DNA of 64,000 nucleotides from Streptomyces sp. SLBN-31 (GTDB lineage: Bacteria; Actinomycetota; Actinomycetes; Streptomycetales; Streptomycetaceae), in contig NZ_VFNC01000003.1 in the NCBI RefSeq assembly GCF_006715395.1, forward strand, positions 682,001 through 746,000, given 5' to 3'. Positions 1 to 8,427 of this stretch are shown one piece after another. The stretch's first letter is position 1. Each line of letters starts with the position of its first letter. The translations under genes were made by a program, and so were the position numbers. The notes under the pieces are model-generated. The model had not been told where the DNA came from. It saw only the letters and a program-made list of their open reading frames with translations, and searched no databases.

Positions 1-21
1 CAAGGGCTCGGAAATGCTCAC
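1..21 (-). CDS. dnaB: 5' end of replicative DNA helicase DnaB (partial)
   Basis: Only the first seven codons lie in the window, read leftwards from a GTG at 19-21: M-S-I-S-E-P-L. A strong Shine-Dalgarno (GGAGGAGG) sits seven bases before that GTG. The N-terminus as I recall it for Streptomyces DnaB begins the same way, and dnaB is the expected neighbour of the MATE/rplI block. DnaB is the hexameric helicase loaded at oriC. The rest of the gene is outside the window, so the call rests on the start context and synteny. Confidence 0.7.
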
Positions 22-479
22 CGAGCCACCTCCTCCCGTCCGCCGAGCGGACCTAGCCGTGCCCTTAGTTCTACGGCACGGCACTGACAAATGAGAGGCC
101 CAACTCCGCTTGTGGTGCGTCAGTTTTGGGCTGCTTTCCCGGCCGACGCACGGAGTGGGCGCCGGACCACGGTAGGCCCGCGGGCACCGTCAGCCAATCT
201 GGTTATCCACAGCCCATGTGGACGACGGCCCGGATGCTGTGGAGAACTCCGCGAAACCTGTGCACGACACGGTGGACAGCCCTGTGAACAAGCTCGCCCC
301 TCGCCTACCGCAACCCTTCTGAACTGCTCATTTACCATCCACCGGCTGTGCAGAAGAAAAACTTCCCCAGTCGGGCCAAGATCGTGTCGAACGGTGCGCG
401 AATGAGCGCACGAAGAGGCGGTGGGTAATAGTCACTAAGCCTTTGCATCTCTTACCTGTGGACGATTACATTGGTGCAC
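22..479. promoter_or_regulatory. Divergent dnaB / MATE intergenic region with a perfect DnaA box
   Basis: About 460 bases without a convincing gene; short frames here lack a usable ribosome site. It must hold the promoters of both divergent genes. A perfect DnaA box TTATCCACA lies at 203-211, followed by looser TGTGGA and TGTGCA motifs to about 270. This suggests DnaA binds near the dnaB promoter; that regulatory role is inference. Confidence 0.5.
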
Positions 480-1817
480 ATGACACAGGCTCCCGCGACC
501 TCCAGGGGCACCCGGCGACAGCACGACCGAGAGATCGTCGCCCTGGCCGTCCCGGCCTTCGGCGCACTCGTCGCCGAGCCTCTCTTCGTCATGGTCGACA
601 GCGCGATCGTCGGCCACCTCGGCACGGCCCAGCTCGCCGGTCTGGGGGTCGCCTCGGCCCTCCTCACCACCGCGGTCAGTGTCTTCGTCTTCCTCGCCTA
701 CGCCACCACGGCGGCGGTCGCGCGACGCGTCGGCGCCGGCGATCTCCAGGCGGCCATTCGTCAAGGCATGGACGGAATCTGGCTGGCGATCCTCCTCGGC
801 GCCCTCGTGATCGCCGTCATCCTTCCCACCGCACCGGCCCTCGTGGACCTCTTCGGCGCCTCCCACACGGCGGCTCCCTATGCGACCACATACCTGCGGA
901 TCTCGTCCCTCGGTATCCCCGCCATGCTCGTCGTCCTCGCCGCGACCGGGGTCCTGCGGGGACTGCAGGACACGAAGACCCCTCTCTACGTCGCCGTCGC
1001 GGGCTTCGTCGCCAACGCGGTCCTCAACGCGGGTCTCGTCTACGGCGCCGACCTCGGTATCGCCGGCTCCGCCTGGGGCACGGTGATCGCACAGTGCGGC
1101 ATGGCGGCCGTGTACCTGGCGGTGGTCGTCCGCGGAGCCCGCAGGCACGGAGCCTCCTTGCGGCCCGACTCGTCCGGCATCAGGGCTTCGGCTCAAGCCG
1201 GCGCACCTCTGCTGGTCCGTACGCTCTCCCTCCGGGCCATCCTGATGATCGCCACCGCCGTCGCCGCCCGGCTCGGGGACGCCGACATCGCGGCGCATCA
1301 GATCGCGCTCTCCCTGTGGAGTCTGCTCGCCTTCGCTCTCGACTCCATCGCCATCGCCGGTCAGGCGATCATCGGGCGCTATCTCGGCGCGGACGATGCC
1401 GTGGGCGCCCGTCGGGCGTGCCGTCGCATGGTGGAGTGGGGCGTCGCGGTCGGCGTCGTCCTCGGAGTGCTGGTCGTGCTGGCCAGGCCGGTGTTTCTGC
1501 CGCTGTTCACCAGCGACTCCACCGTGAAGGACATGGCGCTGCCCGCTCTGGTGATCGTGGCGCTCTCGCAGCCGATCTGCGGGGTCGTCTTCGTCCTCGA
1601 CGGCGTCCTGATGGGCGCGGGAGACGGACCGTACCTGGCGAAGGCCATGCTGGTCACGCTGGCTGTCTTCGCACCGTTCGCCCTGCTCGTCCCCGTACTG
1701 GGCGGTGGACTGACCGCTCTGTGGGCCGCGATGACGCTGATGATGACGGTACGGATGCTGACCTTGTGGCTGCGGGCCCGTTCCGGACGCTGGCTGGTGA
1801 CCGGGGCGACTCGCTGA
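480..1817 (+). CDS. MATE family (DinF-type) efflux transporter
   Basis: This 445-residue integral membrane protein has about twelve hydrophobic helices arranged as two similar halves, the usual MATE plan. Near the N-terminus it carries the MATE-like run P-L-F-V-M-V-D-S-A-I-V-G-H-L-G, typical of the DinF subgroup. MATE proteins export drugs or metabolites in exchange for Na+ or H+; the substrate is unknown here. TTG (471) and GTG (474) are in-frame upstream alternatives. ATG at 480 is chosen because the protein then starts M-T-Q-A as expected in Streptomyces, although no strong ribosome site is visible. It converges on rplI across a hairpin and two parS sites. Confidence 0.88.
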   Translation: MTQAPATSRGTRRQHDREIVALAVPAFGALVAEPLFVMVDSAIVGHLGTAQLAGLGVASALLTTAVSVFVFLAYATTAAVARRVGAGDLQAAIRQGMDGIWLAILLGALVIAVILPTAPALVDLFGASHTAAPYATTYLRISSLGIPAMLVVLAATGVLRGLQDTKTPLYVAVAGFVANAVLNAGLVYGADLGIAGSAWGTVIAQCGMAAVYLAVVVRGARRHGASLRPDSSGIRASAQAGAPLLVRTLSLRAILMIATAVAARLGDADIAAHQIALSLWSLLAFALDSIAIAGQAIIGRYLGADDAVGARRACRRMVEWGVAVGVVLGVLVVLARPVFLPLFTSDSTVKDMALPALVIVALSQPICGVVFVLDGVLMGAGDGPYLAKAMLVTLAVFAPFALLVPVLGGGLTALWAAMTLMMTVRMLTLWLRARSGRWLVTGATR

Positions 1818-1819
1818 CG

Positions 1820-1833
1820 GTTTCACGTGAAAC
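1820..1833. promoter_or_regulatory. parS: parS site (ParB-binding centromere)
   Basis: Perfect palindromic GTTTCACGTGAAAC just after the MATE stop codon. It matches the known Streptomyces/bacterial parS consensus bound by ParB. Confidence 0.95.
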
Positions 1834-1857
1834 ATCGCAGGGTCTGCCCCACTGACC

Positions 1858-1871
1858 GTTTCACGTGAAAC
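1858..1871. promoter_or_regulatory. parS: parS site
   Basis: Second perfect GTTTCACGTGAAAC, 38 bases centre-to-centre from the first. The pair lies in the gap between the convergent MATE and rplI genes. Confidence 0.95.
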
Positions 1872-1887
1872 ATCACGACCATGCAGA

Positions 1888-1916
1888 AGGGGCCGTACCC
1901 CACGGGTACGGCCCCT
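1888..1916. terminator. Bidirectional terminator hairpin (MATE / rplI operon)
   Basis: A perfect 13-bp stem with a three-base loop (AGGGGCCGTACCC, CAC, GGGTACGGCCCCT) lies between convergent genes. There is no long T-run, which is usual for Streptomyces terminators. Confidence 0.75.
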
Positions 1917-1959
1917 CTTCCCAGCTCTACAGCCTAAGCTGCTCAAGCCGAGCGCGGCG

Positions 1960-2406
1960 TCAGGCCGCGACAACCTCGATGTTGACCTTGGCGGCAACCT
2001 CGGGGTGCAGACGCACGGACGTCTCGTGGGCGCCCAGGGTCTTGATGGGAGCGGTCAGCTCGATGCGGCGCTTGTCGACCTCGGGGCCACCGGAAGCCTT
2101 GATCGCGGAAGCGATGTCGGCCGGGGTGACGGAACCGAAGAGACGACCGGCGTCGCCGGAGCGGACGGCCAGACGGACCTTGACGGCTTCGAGCTGGCCC
2201 TTGACCTGGTTGGCCTGCTCGATGGTCTGGATCTCGTGGATCTTGCGAGCACGACGGATCTGCTCGACGTCCTTCTCGCCACCCTTGGTCCAGCGGATAG
2301 CGAACTTCCGCGGGATCAGGTAGTTACGAGCGTAACCGTCCTTGACGTCGACGACATCGCCCGCGGCACCGAGGCCGGAGACCTCGTGGGTCAGGATGAT
2401 CTTCAT
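1960..2406 (-). CDS. rplI: 50S ribosomal protein L9
   Basis: 148 residues, the normal L9 length. The N-terminal domain shows the family signature (M-K-I-I-L-T, then [17 protein letters not shown]), followed by the long connecting helix and the C-terminal RNA-binding domain. It binds 23S rRNA near the L1 stalk. It is the last gene of the leftward rpsF-ssb-rpsR-rplI operon, 18 bases after rpsR, with a good AAGG-type ribosome site before the ATG. Confidence 0.98.
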   Translation of the reverse strand: MKIILTHEVSGLGAAGDVVDVKDGYARNYLIPRKFAIRWTKGGEKDVEQIRRARKIHEIQTIEQANQVKGQLEAVKVRLAVRSGDAGRLFGSVTPADIASAIKASGGPEVDKRRIELTAPIKTLGAHETSVRLHPEVAAKVNIEVVAA

Positions 2407-2424
2407 GCGTAGCTCACCCTTTCC

Positions 2425-2661
2425 TTAGCGCGCGGTGGACGTGTAGGGCAGCAGCGCCATCTCACGGCTGTTCTTGACGGCCGTGGCGACGTCACGCTGG
2501 TGCTGCGTGCAGTTGCCGGTCACGCGGCGGGCACGGATCTTGCCGCGGTCGGAAATGAACTTCCGCAGCATGTTCGTGTCCTTGTAGTCCACGTACGTGA
2601 CCTTGTCCTTGCAGAAAGCGCAGACCTTCTTCTTAGGCTTGCGCACAGGCGGCTTCGCCAT
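2425..2661 (-). CDS. rpsR: 30S ribosomal protein S18, zinc-ribbon (C+) form
   Basis: 78 residues, the normal S18 length. S18 binds the 30S platform next to S6, which is encoded in the same operon. It keeps a C-A-F-C pair near residues 14-17 plus a later Cys in G-N-C-T-Q-H. This marks the zinc-binding C+ version. Streptomyces usually also carry a cysteine-free paralogue elsewhere under Zur control; the one here is the housekeeping copy. The start is preceded by an AGGAGAAA ribosome site. Confidence 0.98.
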   Translation of the reverse strand: MAKPPVRKPKKKVCAFCKDKVTYVDYKDTNMLRKFISDRGKIRARRVTGNCTQHQRDVATAVKNSREMALLPYTSTAR

Positions 2662-2742
2662 GGTGTTTCTCCTGTGTGATCAAGAAGTTTGGGTAACGAC
2701 CCACCCTCGACCCGTCAGGCCCGGAGATCCGGACCCGAAGGT

Positions 2743-3327
2743 CTAGAAGGGGGGCTCGTCCGAGTAGCCGCCGCCACCGCCGCCGGAGTTGCCACCCCAG
2801 CCACCGCCGCCGCCCTGGTTGCCACCGGCGGGAGCGCCGGTCGCCCACGGGTCGTCGGCGGGAGCGCCGCCGCCCTGCTGGCCGCCACCGGAGCCGCCGC
2901 CCCAGCCGCCGCCACCCTGGCCGCCACCGCCGCTGTAACCGCCCTGGCCCTGCCCACCGCGGCCGGCGGTCTTGGTGACCTTGGCCGTGGCGTTGCGCAG
3001 GCTGGCGCCGACTTCCTCGACGTCCAGCTCGTAGACCGTGCGCTTGACACCCTCACGGTCCTCGTAGGACCGCTGCTTCAGCCGGCCCTGCACGATGACG
3101 CGCATGCCCCGCTGGAGCGATTCGGCGACGTTCTCCGCCGCCTGACGCCAGACCGAGCAGGTGAGGAAGAGGCTCTCGCCGTCCTTCCACTCGTTCGTCT
3201 GACGGTCGAAGGTGCGGGGGGTGGACGCGACACGGAACTTCGCGACCGCCGCACCGGAAGGGGTGAAGCGCAGCTCGGGGTCATCGACAAGATTGCCGAC
3301 GACCGTGATGACGGTCTCGCCTGCCAT
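2743..3327 (-). CDS. ssb: Single-stranded DNA-binding protein
   Basis: 194 residues. The N-terminal OB-fold (about 1-110) begins [13 protein letters not shown], followed by a Gly/Gln-rich disordered linker and the acidic tip S-D-E-P-P-F that recruits replication and repair partners. It coats ssDNA as a tetramer. The linker is extremely glycine-rich (about 115-185), as is typical of the essential Streptomyces SSB, so the opposite strand shows long spurious frames. It lies between rpsF and rpsR, the classical bacterial arrangement. Confidence 0.97.
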   Translation of the reverse strand: MAGETVITVVGNLVDDPELRFTPSGAAVAKFRVASTPRTFDRQTNEWKDGESLFLTCSVWRQAAENVAESLQRGMRVIVQGRLKQRSYEDREGVKRTVYELDVEEVGASLRNATAKVTKTAGRGGQGQGGYSGGGGQGGGGWGGGSGGGQQGGGAPADDPWATGAPAGGNQGGGGGWGGNSGGGGGGYSDEPPF

Positions 3328-3402
3328 GGGGGAACCTCTCGGCGGGTTTGCTGCTGGCTGCTTGTGCTGCTACTCGAATCCCGAGATCGGCTGAGCGGAA
3401 GC

Positions 3403-3693
3403 TCAGTGGGTCTCGGGGCGGAGGACCTTGGTCCGGAGGACCGACTCGTTCAGGTTCATCTGGCGGTCGAGCTCCTTGACGACCGCAGGCTCGGCCTGCA
3501 GGTCGATGACCGAGTAGATGCCCTCGGGCTTCTTCTTGATCTCGTACGAGAGACGACGACGGCCCCAGGTGTCGACCTTCTCGACCTTGCCGTTGCCCTC
3601 ACGGACGACGGAGAGGAAGTTCTCGATCAGGGGGGCGACAGCGCGCTCCTCCAGATCGGGGTCGAGGATGACCATCACCTCGTAGTGACGCAT
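3403..3693 (-). CDS. rpsF: 30S ribosomal protein S6
   Basis: 96 residues, the standard S6 length. The N-terminus is [14 protein letters not shown]. The ATG at 3693 is chosen over an upstream in-frame start because an AAGGAGGTGG ribosome site lies directly before it and the protein then has the family length. S6 pairs with S18 on the 30S platform. First gene of the operon; its promoter must lie in 3694-3956, shared with the divergent gene at 3957. Confidence 0.97.
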   Translation of the reverse strand: MRHYEVMVILDPDLEERAVAPLIENFLSVVREGNGKVEKVDTWGRRRLSYEIKKKPEGIYSVIDLQAEPAVVKELDRQMNLNESVLRTKVLRPETH

Positions 3694-3956
3694 GTGGAAC
3701 CCACCTCCTTCGGACTCAGCGGCCACGGTCGTTCCGTGGCAGGAGGGTTGTGATGCGTACGCAACGGTATCGGCCGCCACTGACAATCGGGGTGACCTCG
3801 CGGTTTAGCCGATCGGGGCTGGGCAGACACCAATGCAGACGGTACAGACTACCCGTACACCGGCTTCCGGTTGAAATCCGGCCCGGGGGACCGTCAGTCT
3901 GTACACATCGGGTGTGTATGGCGCTACGATGCGCCGCCTTTCGCAGGAGGTGCCCC

Positions 3957-4274
3957 ATGGCACAGGCATTGCGACCCAACACCGCCGGAGGCCTCTTCGC
4001 CACGGACGGAAAGTCCCACCCCATCCAGGGCACGCTGCTGGCGGTCACCCTGGTGCTCGGTGTGACGGCGTTCGTGACGGGCTTCTTCCACGACCTGCAC
4101 CTGCTGAGCTCCTGGGCCGGCCTGGTGGGCATCCTCACCGGGGCGTACGGCCAGTGGATCTCGGAGACGACACGCGAGCGCTTCGGACTCATCCTGGGTC
4201 TCGGCGCCTCCGGCGTCGGCTTCTTCCTCGGCATGGCGCACGGTGGCCTCTTCGGCGGAGTCATCGGCGGCTGA
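3957..4274 (+). CDS. Small conserved membrane protein of unknown function
   Basis: 105 residues starting M-A-Q-A-L-R-P. The ATG at 3957 follows a GCAGGAGGTG ribosome site at ideal spacing, so the longer upstream frame is rejected. It has two or three hydrophobic segments (about 24-44, 48-66 and 80-102) with a Gly-rich C-terminal end, so it is probably an inner-membrane protein. A homologue occupies the same place in other Streptomyces, divergent from rpsF. No function can be assigned. Confidence 0.8.
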   Translation: MAQALRPNTAGGLFATDGKSHPIQGTLLAVTLVLGVTAFVTGFFHDLHLLSSWAGLVGILTGAYGQWISETTRERFGLILGLGASGVGFFLGMAHGGLFGGVIGG

Positions 4275-4313
4275 CGCCTGGGACACCGTCCCCTCCACTC
4301 GACACAAAGCACC

Positions 4314-4356
4314 ACGGAACGCCCCGGCGGCCCATGAGCCGGGGCGTCGGTTCCGT
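4314..4356 (+). terminator. Terminator hairpin after the 3957 gene
   Basis: Two-part stem CGGAAC / GTTCCG enclosing CGCCCCGGC / GCCGGGGCG. It lies downstream of the stop at 4274 and before the next ribosome site. Confidence 0.6.
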
Positions 4357-4454
4357 ATGCCCAGCCGGGGCGCGCGCAAGGCGCAGTAGGCTTCGGCCCC
4401 AGAGCCGGAGCCCCTGTACCCATGGGGACACACCAGCCCGAGGAGCGCCCCGAC

Positions 4455-5576
4455 ATGAGCCTGACCCTGAGGACGATCAGCCGCGAGCAGCATCTGGCGT
4501 ACATCCAGAGCCTGCCGGCGGCGAGCCACATGCAGGTCCCGGCCTGGGCCGATGTCAAGGCCGAGTGGCGGTCCGAGAGCCTGGGCTGGTTCGACGAGCG
4601 GACCGGTGAGATGGTCGGCGCGGGTCTCGTCCTCTACCGCCAGCTGCCGAAGATCAAGCGCTACCTCGCCTACCTGCCCGAGGGCCCGGTCATCAACTGG
4701 TTCGCGCCGAATCTGACCGAGTGGCTGGAACCGATGCTCGCCCACCTCAAGCACCAGGGCGCGTTCTCGGTGAAGATGGGCCCGCCGGTGATCATCCGGC
4801 GCTGGGAGGCCACGTCCATCAAGGCCGGCATCCAGAACCCCGACGTGAAGCGACTGCGCGACATCGAGGCCGACTTCATCGAGCCGCGCGCCTTCGAGGT
4901 GGCCGACAAGCTGCGCCGCATGGGCTGGCAGCAGGGCGAGGACGGCGGCGCGGGCTTCGGTGACGTCCAGCCGCGCTACGTCTACCAGGTGCCGCTGGCG
5001 AACCGCTCCCTGGAAGAGGTCCACAAGAACTTCAACCAGCTGTGGCGCCGCAACATCAAGAAGGCCGAGAAGGCCGGCGTCGAGGTCGTCCAGGGCGGCT
5101 ACCAGGACCTCGAGGAATGGCAGCGGCTGTACGAGATCACGGCCGTGCGCGACCACTTCCGGCCGCGCCCGCTGTCGTACTTCCAGCGCATGTGGACGGC
5201 CCTCAACACCGAGGACCCCAACCGCATGCGGCTGTACTTCGCCCGGCACAACGGCGTGAACCTGTCGGCGGCCACGATGCTGATCGTCGGCGGGCACGTC
5301 TGGTACTCCTACGGCGCCTCCGACAACATCGGCCGTGAGGTCCGGCCCTCCAACGCGATGCAGTGGCGGATGCTGCGCGACGCCTACGCGCTCGGCGCGA
5401 CGGTGTACGACCTGCGCGGCATCTCCGACTCGCTGGACGAGACCGACCACCTCTTCGGCCTGATCCAGTTCAAGGTGGGCACGGGCGGCCAGGCCGCCGA
5501 GTACCTCGGCGAGTGGGACTTCCCGCTCAACAAGCTGCTCCACAAGGCGCTCGACATCTACATGTCACGCCGCTGA
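4455..5576 (+). CDS. femX: FemABX-family peptidyltransferase (peptidoglycan interpeptide bridge)
   Basis: 373 residues. The FemABX fold is suggested by the N-terminal M-Q-V-P-A-W-A-D-V-K and the C-terminal half with W-Y-S-Y-G-A-S-D, P-S-N-A-M-Q-W and G-A-x-x-Y-D-L-R-G. These enzymes use aminoacyl-tRNA to add residues to lipid II. Streptomyces wall has LL-diaminopimelate with a single glycine bridge, so this is a good candidate for adding that glycine (family knowledge plus inference). ATG 4455 is preferred over 4422 because of the nearby GAGGAGC ribosome site and the lack of family sequence upstream. Followed by an alanine-racemase-fold gene. Confidence 0.88.
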   Translation: MSLTLRTISREQHLAYIQSLPAASHMQVPAWADVKAEWRSESLGWFDERTGEMVGAGLVLYRQLPKIKRYLAYLPEGPVINWFAPNLTEWLEPMLAHLKHQGAFSVKMGPPVIIRRWEATSIKAGIQNPDVKRLRDIEADFIEPRAFEVADKLRRMGWQQGEDGGAGFGDVQPRYVYQVPLANRSLEEVHKNFNQLWRRNIKKAEKAGVEVVQGGYQDLEEWQRLYEITAVRDHFRPRPLSYFQRMWTALNTEDPNRMRLYFARHNGVNLSAATMLIVGGHVWYSYGASDNIGREVRPSNAMQWRMLRDAYALGATVYDLRGISDSLDETDHLFGLIQFKVGTGGQAAEYLGEWDFPLNKLLHKALDIYMSRR

Positions 5577-5671
5577 ATCCCCGTGTCGCGCCGCTGAGGC
5601 CGCGTCCTTCGCTTCAATAGCTCTCATACCTCTGCTACACCGCAGCCACGAGAAAGGTTCCAGGTCCGGCC

Positions 5672-6703
5672 ATGGCGCTCACGCTCTACGTCGACACCGC
5701 GCGCTGGCGGGCGCACCACAAGCAGGTGCAGGAGCAGTTCCCGGGCCTCGTCCCGGTCTGCAAGGGCAACGGCTACGGCTTCGGGCACGAGCGGCTGGCG
5801 GAGGAGGCCACGCGGCTCGGCTCGGACGTCCTCGCCGTCGGCACGACGTACGAGGCCGCGCGCATCAAGGACTTCTTCGGCGGGGACCTGCTGGTGCTGA
5901 CGCCGTACCGGCGTGGCGAGGAGCCCGTGCCGCTGCCGGACCGGGTCATCCGCTCGGTGTCGTCCATCGACGGCGTGTACGGCCTCGTGGGCGCCCGGGT
6001 GGTCATCGAGGTGATGTCCTCGATGAAGCGTCACGGCATCAGCGCCCAGGACCTCCCGCAGTTGCACCAGGCCATAGAGAACGTGCGCCTCGAAGGCTTC
6101 GCCATCCACCTGCCGCTGGACCGCACGGACGGCTCGGACGCCGTCGAGGAGGTCATCGGCTGGATGGACCATCTGCGCGCGGCCCGGCTGCCGTTGCACA
6201 CGATGTTCGTCAGCCACCTGAAGGCCGACGAACTGCACCGGCTGCAGCAGCAGTTCCCGCAGACCCGCTTCCGCGCCCGGATCGGCACCCGGCTGTGGCT
6301 GGGGGACCACGACGCCACCGAGTACCGCGGGGCGGTCCTGGACGTCACGCGCGTCGCCAAGGGCGACCGCTTCGGCTACCGCCAGCAGAAGGCGGCCTCC
6401 GACGGCTTCCTGGTGGTCGTGGCGGGCGGTACGTCGCACGGGGTGGGCCTGGAGGCCCCCAAGGCGCTGCACGGCGTCATGCCGCGTGCCAAGGGCGTCG
6501 CCAGGGCCGGCCTGGCCACGGTGAACCGGAACCTTTCTCCGTTCGTCTGGGCGGGCAAGCAGCGCTGGTTCGCCGAGCCGCCGCACATGCAGGTCTCCAT
6601 CCTGTTCGTGCCCTCGGACGCGCCCGAGCCCAAGGTCGGGGAGGAGCTGGTGGCCCATCTGCGGCACACCACCACGCAGTTCGACCGGATCGTCGACCGC
6701 TGA
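5672..6703 (+). CDS. Alanine racemase N-domain (PLP fold-type III) protein
   Basis: 343 residues. The N-terminal motif V-C-K-G-N-G-Y-G-F-G-H has Lys31 where alanine racemases carry the PLP Schiff-base lysine (V-K-A-x-A-Y-G-H-G). Later, G-D-R-F-G-Y-R resembles the C-terminal racemase domain. Overall divergence and the absence of a clear second catalytic Tyr motif mean the substrate may not be alanine. It lies 95 bases after femX with a GAAAGG-type ribosome site, so a shared role in wall precursor metabolism is likely. I would not name it alr. Confidence 0.75.
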   Translation: MALTLYVDTARWRAHHKQVQEQFPGLVPVCKGNGYGFGHERLAEEATRLGSDVLAVGTTYEAARIKDFFGGDLLVLTPYRRGEEPVPLPDRVIRSVSSIDGVYGLVGARVVIEVMSSMKRHGISAQDLPQLHQAIENVRLEGFAIHLPLDRTDGSDAVEEVIGWMDHLRAARLPLHTMFVSHLKADELHRLQQQFPQTRFRARIGTRLWLGDHDATEYRGAVLDVTRVAKGDRFGYRQQKAASDGFLVVVAGGTSHGVGLEAPKALHGVMPRAKGVARAGLATVNRNLSPFVWAGKQRWFAEPPHMQVSILFVPSDAPEPKVGEELVAHLRHTTTQFDRIVDR

Positions 6704-6724
6704 GCGACAGTCCCACAGCAGCCG

Positions 6725-6760
6725 GAAGGCCGTACACGAGCACTTCGTGTACGGCCTTTC
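6725..6760. terminator. Bidirectional terminator between convergent genes
   Basis: 15-bp stem GAAGGCCGTACACGA / TCGTGTACGGCCTTT (one end mismatch) around a six-base loop. It lies after the racemase-fold gene (+) and before the end of the GT87 gene (-). Confidence 0.75.
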
Positions 6761-6785
6761 GCGTGGGACTTTTCGAGGTGTTCGC

Positions 6786-8294
6786 TCAGAGCGAACGGTC
6801 CGTCGGGGACGCCGTCCCGTGGCCGCCCCACTCGACCTGCTGCCCCTCGAAGTGGGCCGCGTGCCGCGGGGGATGGGCCGCGGCACCGACCACGAAGACG
6901 TCCTCGGCACCGTCCAGCACACCCCCTGAGGGGTCGTCGTCACCCGCCCTGCGCACGGGGTCCCGGTCCGGCATGAGGATGTCGCGTACGACGACGGCGC
7001 ACAGGTAGAGCGTCCCCAGCAGGTGTACGCCGATCGCCCACTGGTAGCCGACCTCGGGCAGGCCCTTGTGGGCATCTCCGCTGGTCGTGTACGCGAGGTA
7101 CATCCAGATCCCGAGGTAGTACACGACCTCGCACGCCTGCCAGATCAGGAAGTCCCGCCACTTGGGGCGGGCCAGGACGGCCAGCGGGACGAGCCACAGG
7201 ACGTACTGCGGCGAGTAGACCTTGTTGGTGACGATGAACACCGCGACGATCAGGAACGCGAGCTGGGCGAAGCGCGGCCGACGGGGAGCCGTCATGGTGA
7301 GCACCGCGATGCCGACGCAGCCGAGCACCACCAGTGAGGTGGCGATGTTGTTGACCGTGTCGGTGGACAGCGGGTCGGTCGAGTGCTGGGCCAGGACCAG
7401 CCAGAAGGACCCGAAGTCCACGCCCCGGTCATGGCTGAACTTGTAGAACTGCCACCAGCCGTCCCAGGCGAAGTACATCACCGGCCCGTTCACCACGAGC
7501 CATGAGACGACCGCGCCGACGAGCGCTGTTCCGAAGTCCCGCCACTTGCCCGCCCGCCAGCACAGCAAGAACAGCGGGCCCAGCAGGAACGCGGGATACA
7601 GCTTGGCGGCCGTTGCAAGGCCCAGGAGGACGCCGAAGGCGAGGGAACGGCCCCGGGACCACATCAGCATCGCCGCGGCCGTCAGAGCGACCGCCAGCAG
7701 GTCCCAGTTGATGGTGGCGGTCAGCGCGAAGGCGGGCGCCAGGGCGACCAGCAGACCGTCCCAGGGCCGGCGGGCCTGCGTACGGGCCACGCAGACCGCG
7801 ATGACCGCCGCGCACACCATCAGCATCCCGGCGTTGACCATCCAGTACCACTGCTCCTGGTCCTGGATGCTGCCGCTGCCGGGCGTGAGCCATGCGGCGA
7901 CCTCCATGAACACCCCGGTCAGGACCGGGTATTCGAGGTACGGCATGTCGCCGGAGAGCTTGTCGAAGTACGGCACGAGCCCGTCGGCGAAGCCGCGCCC
8001 CTGATAGAGGTGCGGAATGTCCGAGTAGCAGGCCTTCGTGTACTGCGAACTGGCGCCGAAGAACCAGGCGCTGTTGTAGCAGGGCGCCTTCTGGATCATT
8101 CCGAGGGCGAACATGCCGATCGCGACCAGCGCGACGACCCGGACGGGGGTCCACCAGGACATTCCGAGCAGGGCCCGCCGGCCGAGGGGGCCACCGATCA
8201 GCTCACTGCCGGACCGGGCAACCGGGTCCTCCCTGGTCGGACGCACCGTGTCCGGCTCGTGCACGCTCGCTTGCGTCGATTCTGCGCTGGGCAT
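6786..8294 (-). CDS. GT87-type polyprenyl-phosphate-dependent mannosyltransferase, membrane protein
   Basis: 502 residues with about ten transmembrane helices. The first helix (about 50-70) is followed by an extracytoplasmic loop with the conserved patch F-D-K-L-S-G-D-M-P-Y-L-E-Y-P-V-L-T-G. Acidic Asp/Glu residues in such a first loop are typical of GT-C enzymes. Members of this DUF2029/GT87 family add alpha-mannose from polyprenyl-phosphate donors to lipids or proteins outside the membrane; the acceptor is unknown here. The start M-P-S-A-E at 8294 is preferred to 8315. It lies just downstream of the PBP gene on the same strand. Confidence 0.8.
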   Translation of the reverse strand: MPSAESTQASVHEPDTVRPTREDPVARSGSELIGGPLGRRALLGMSWWTPVRVVALVAIGMFALGMIQKAPCYNSAWFFGASSQYTKACYSDIPHLYQGRGFADGLVPYFDKLSGDMPYLEYPVLTGVFMEVAAWLTPGSGSIQDQEQWYWMVNAGMLMVCAAVIAVCVARTQARRPWDGLLVALAPAFALTATINWDLLAVALTAAAMLMWSRGRSLAFGVLLGLATAAKLYPAFLLGPLFLLCWRAGKWRDFGTALVGAVVSWLVVNGPVMYFAWDGWWQFYKFSHDRGVDFGSFWLVLAQHSTDPLSTDTVNNIATSLVVLGCVGIAVLTMTAPRRPRFAQLAFLIVAVFIVTNKVYSPQYVLWLVPLAVLARPKWRDFLIWQACEVVYYLGIWMYLAYTTSGDAHKGLPEVGYQWAIGVHLLGTLYLCAVVVRDILMPDRDPVRRAGDDDPSGGVLDGAEDVFVVGAAAHPPRHAAHFEGQQVEWGGHGTASPTDRSL

Positions 8295-8366
8295 GTCGCA
8301 CATCCTGCCGTACATGTCTGGGAATACGCCGAGGGCCGCCTCACCCTCTCAGGTGCGGCGGCCCTT

Positions 8367-8380
8367 GTTTCACGTGAAAC
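8367..8380. promoter_or_regulatory. parS: parS site
   Basis: Perfect GTTTCACGTGAAAC in the gap between the GT87 gene and the PBP gene. Confidence 0.95.
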
Positions 8381-8390
8381 ACATATGCGC

Positions 8391-8404
8391 GTTTCACGTG
8401 AAAC
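8391..8404. promoter_or_regulatory. parS: parS site
   Basis: Perfect GTTTCACGTGAAAC, 24 bases centre-to-centre from the previous one. This is the tightest parS pair in the window. Confidence 0.95.
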
Positions 8405-8427
8405 ACCCGTGCTGGGCGTTTTGGCGG

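Noticed and set aside
435..1997. 520-codon frame antisense to the MATE gene
   Set aside because: His/Gln/Asp/Arg-rich shadow running through two parS sites and a terminator.
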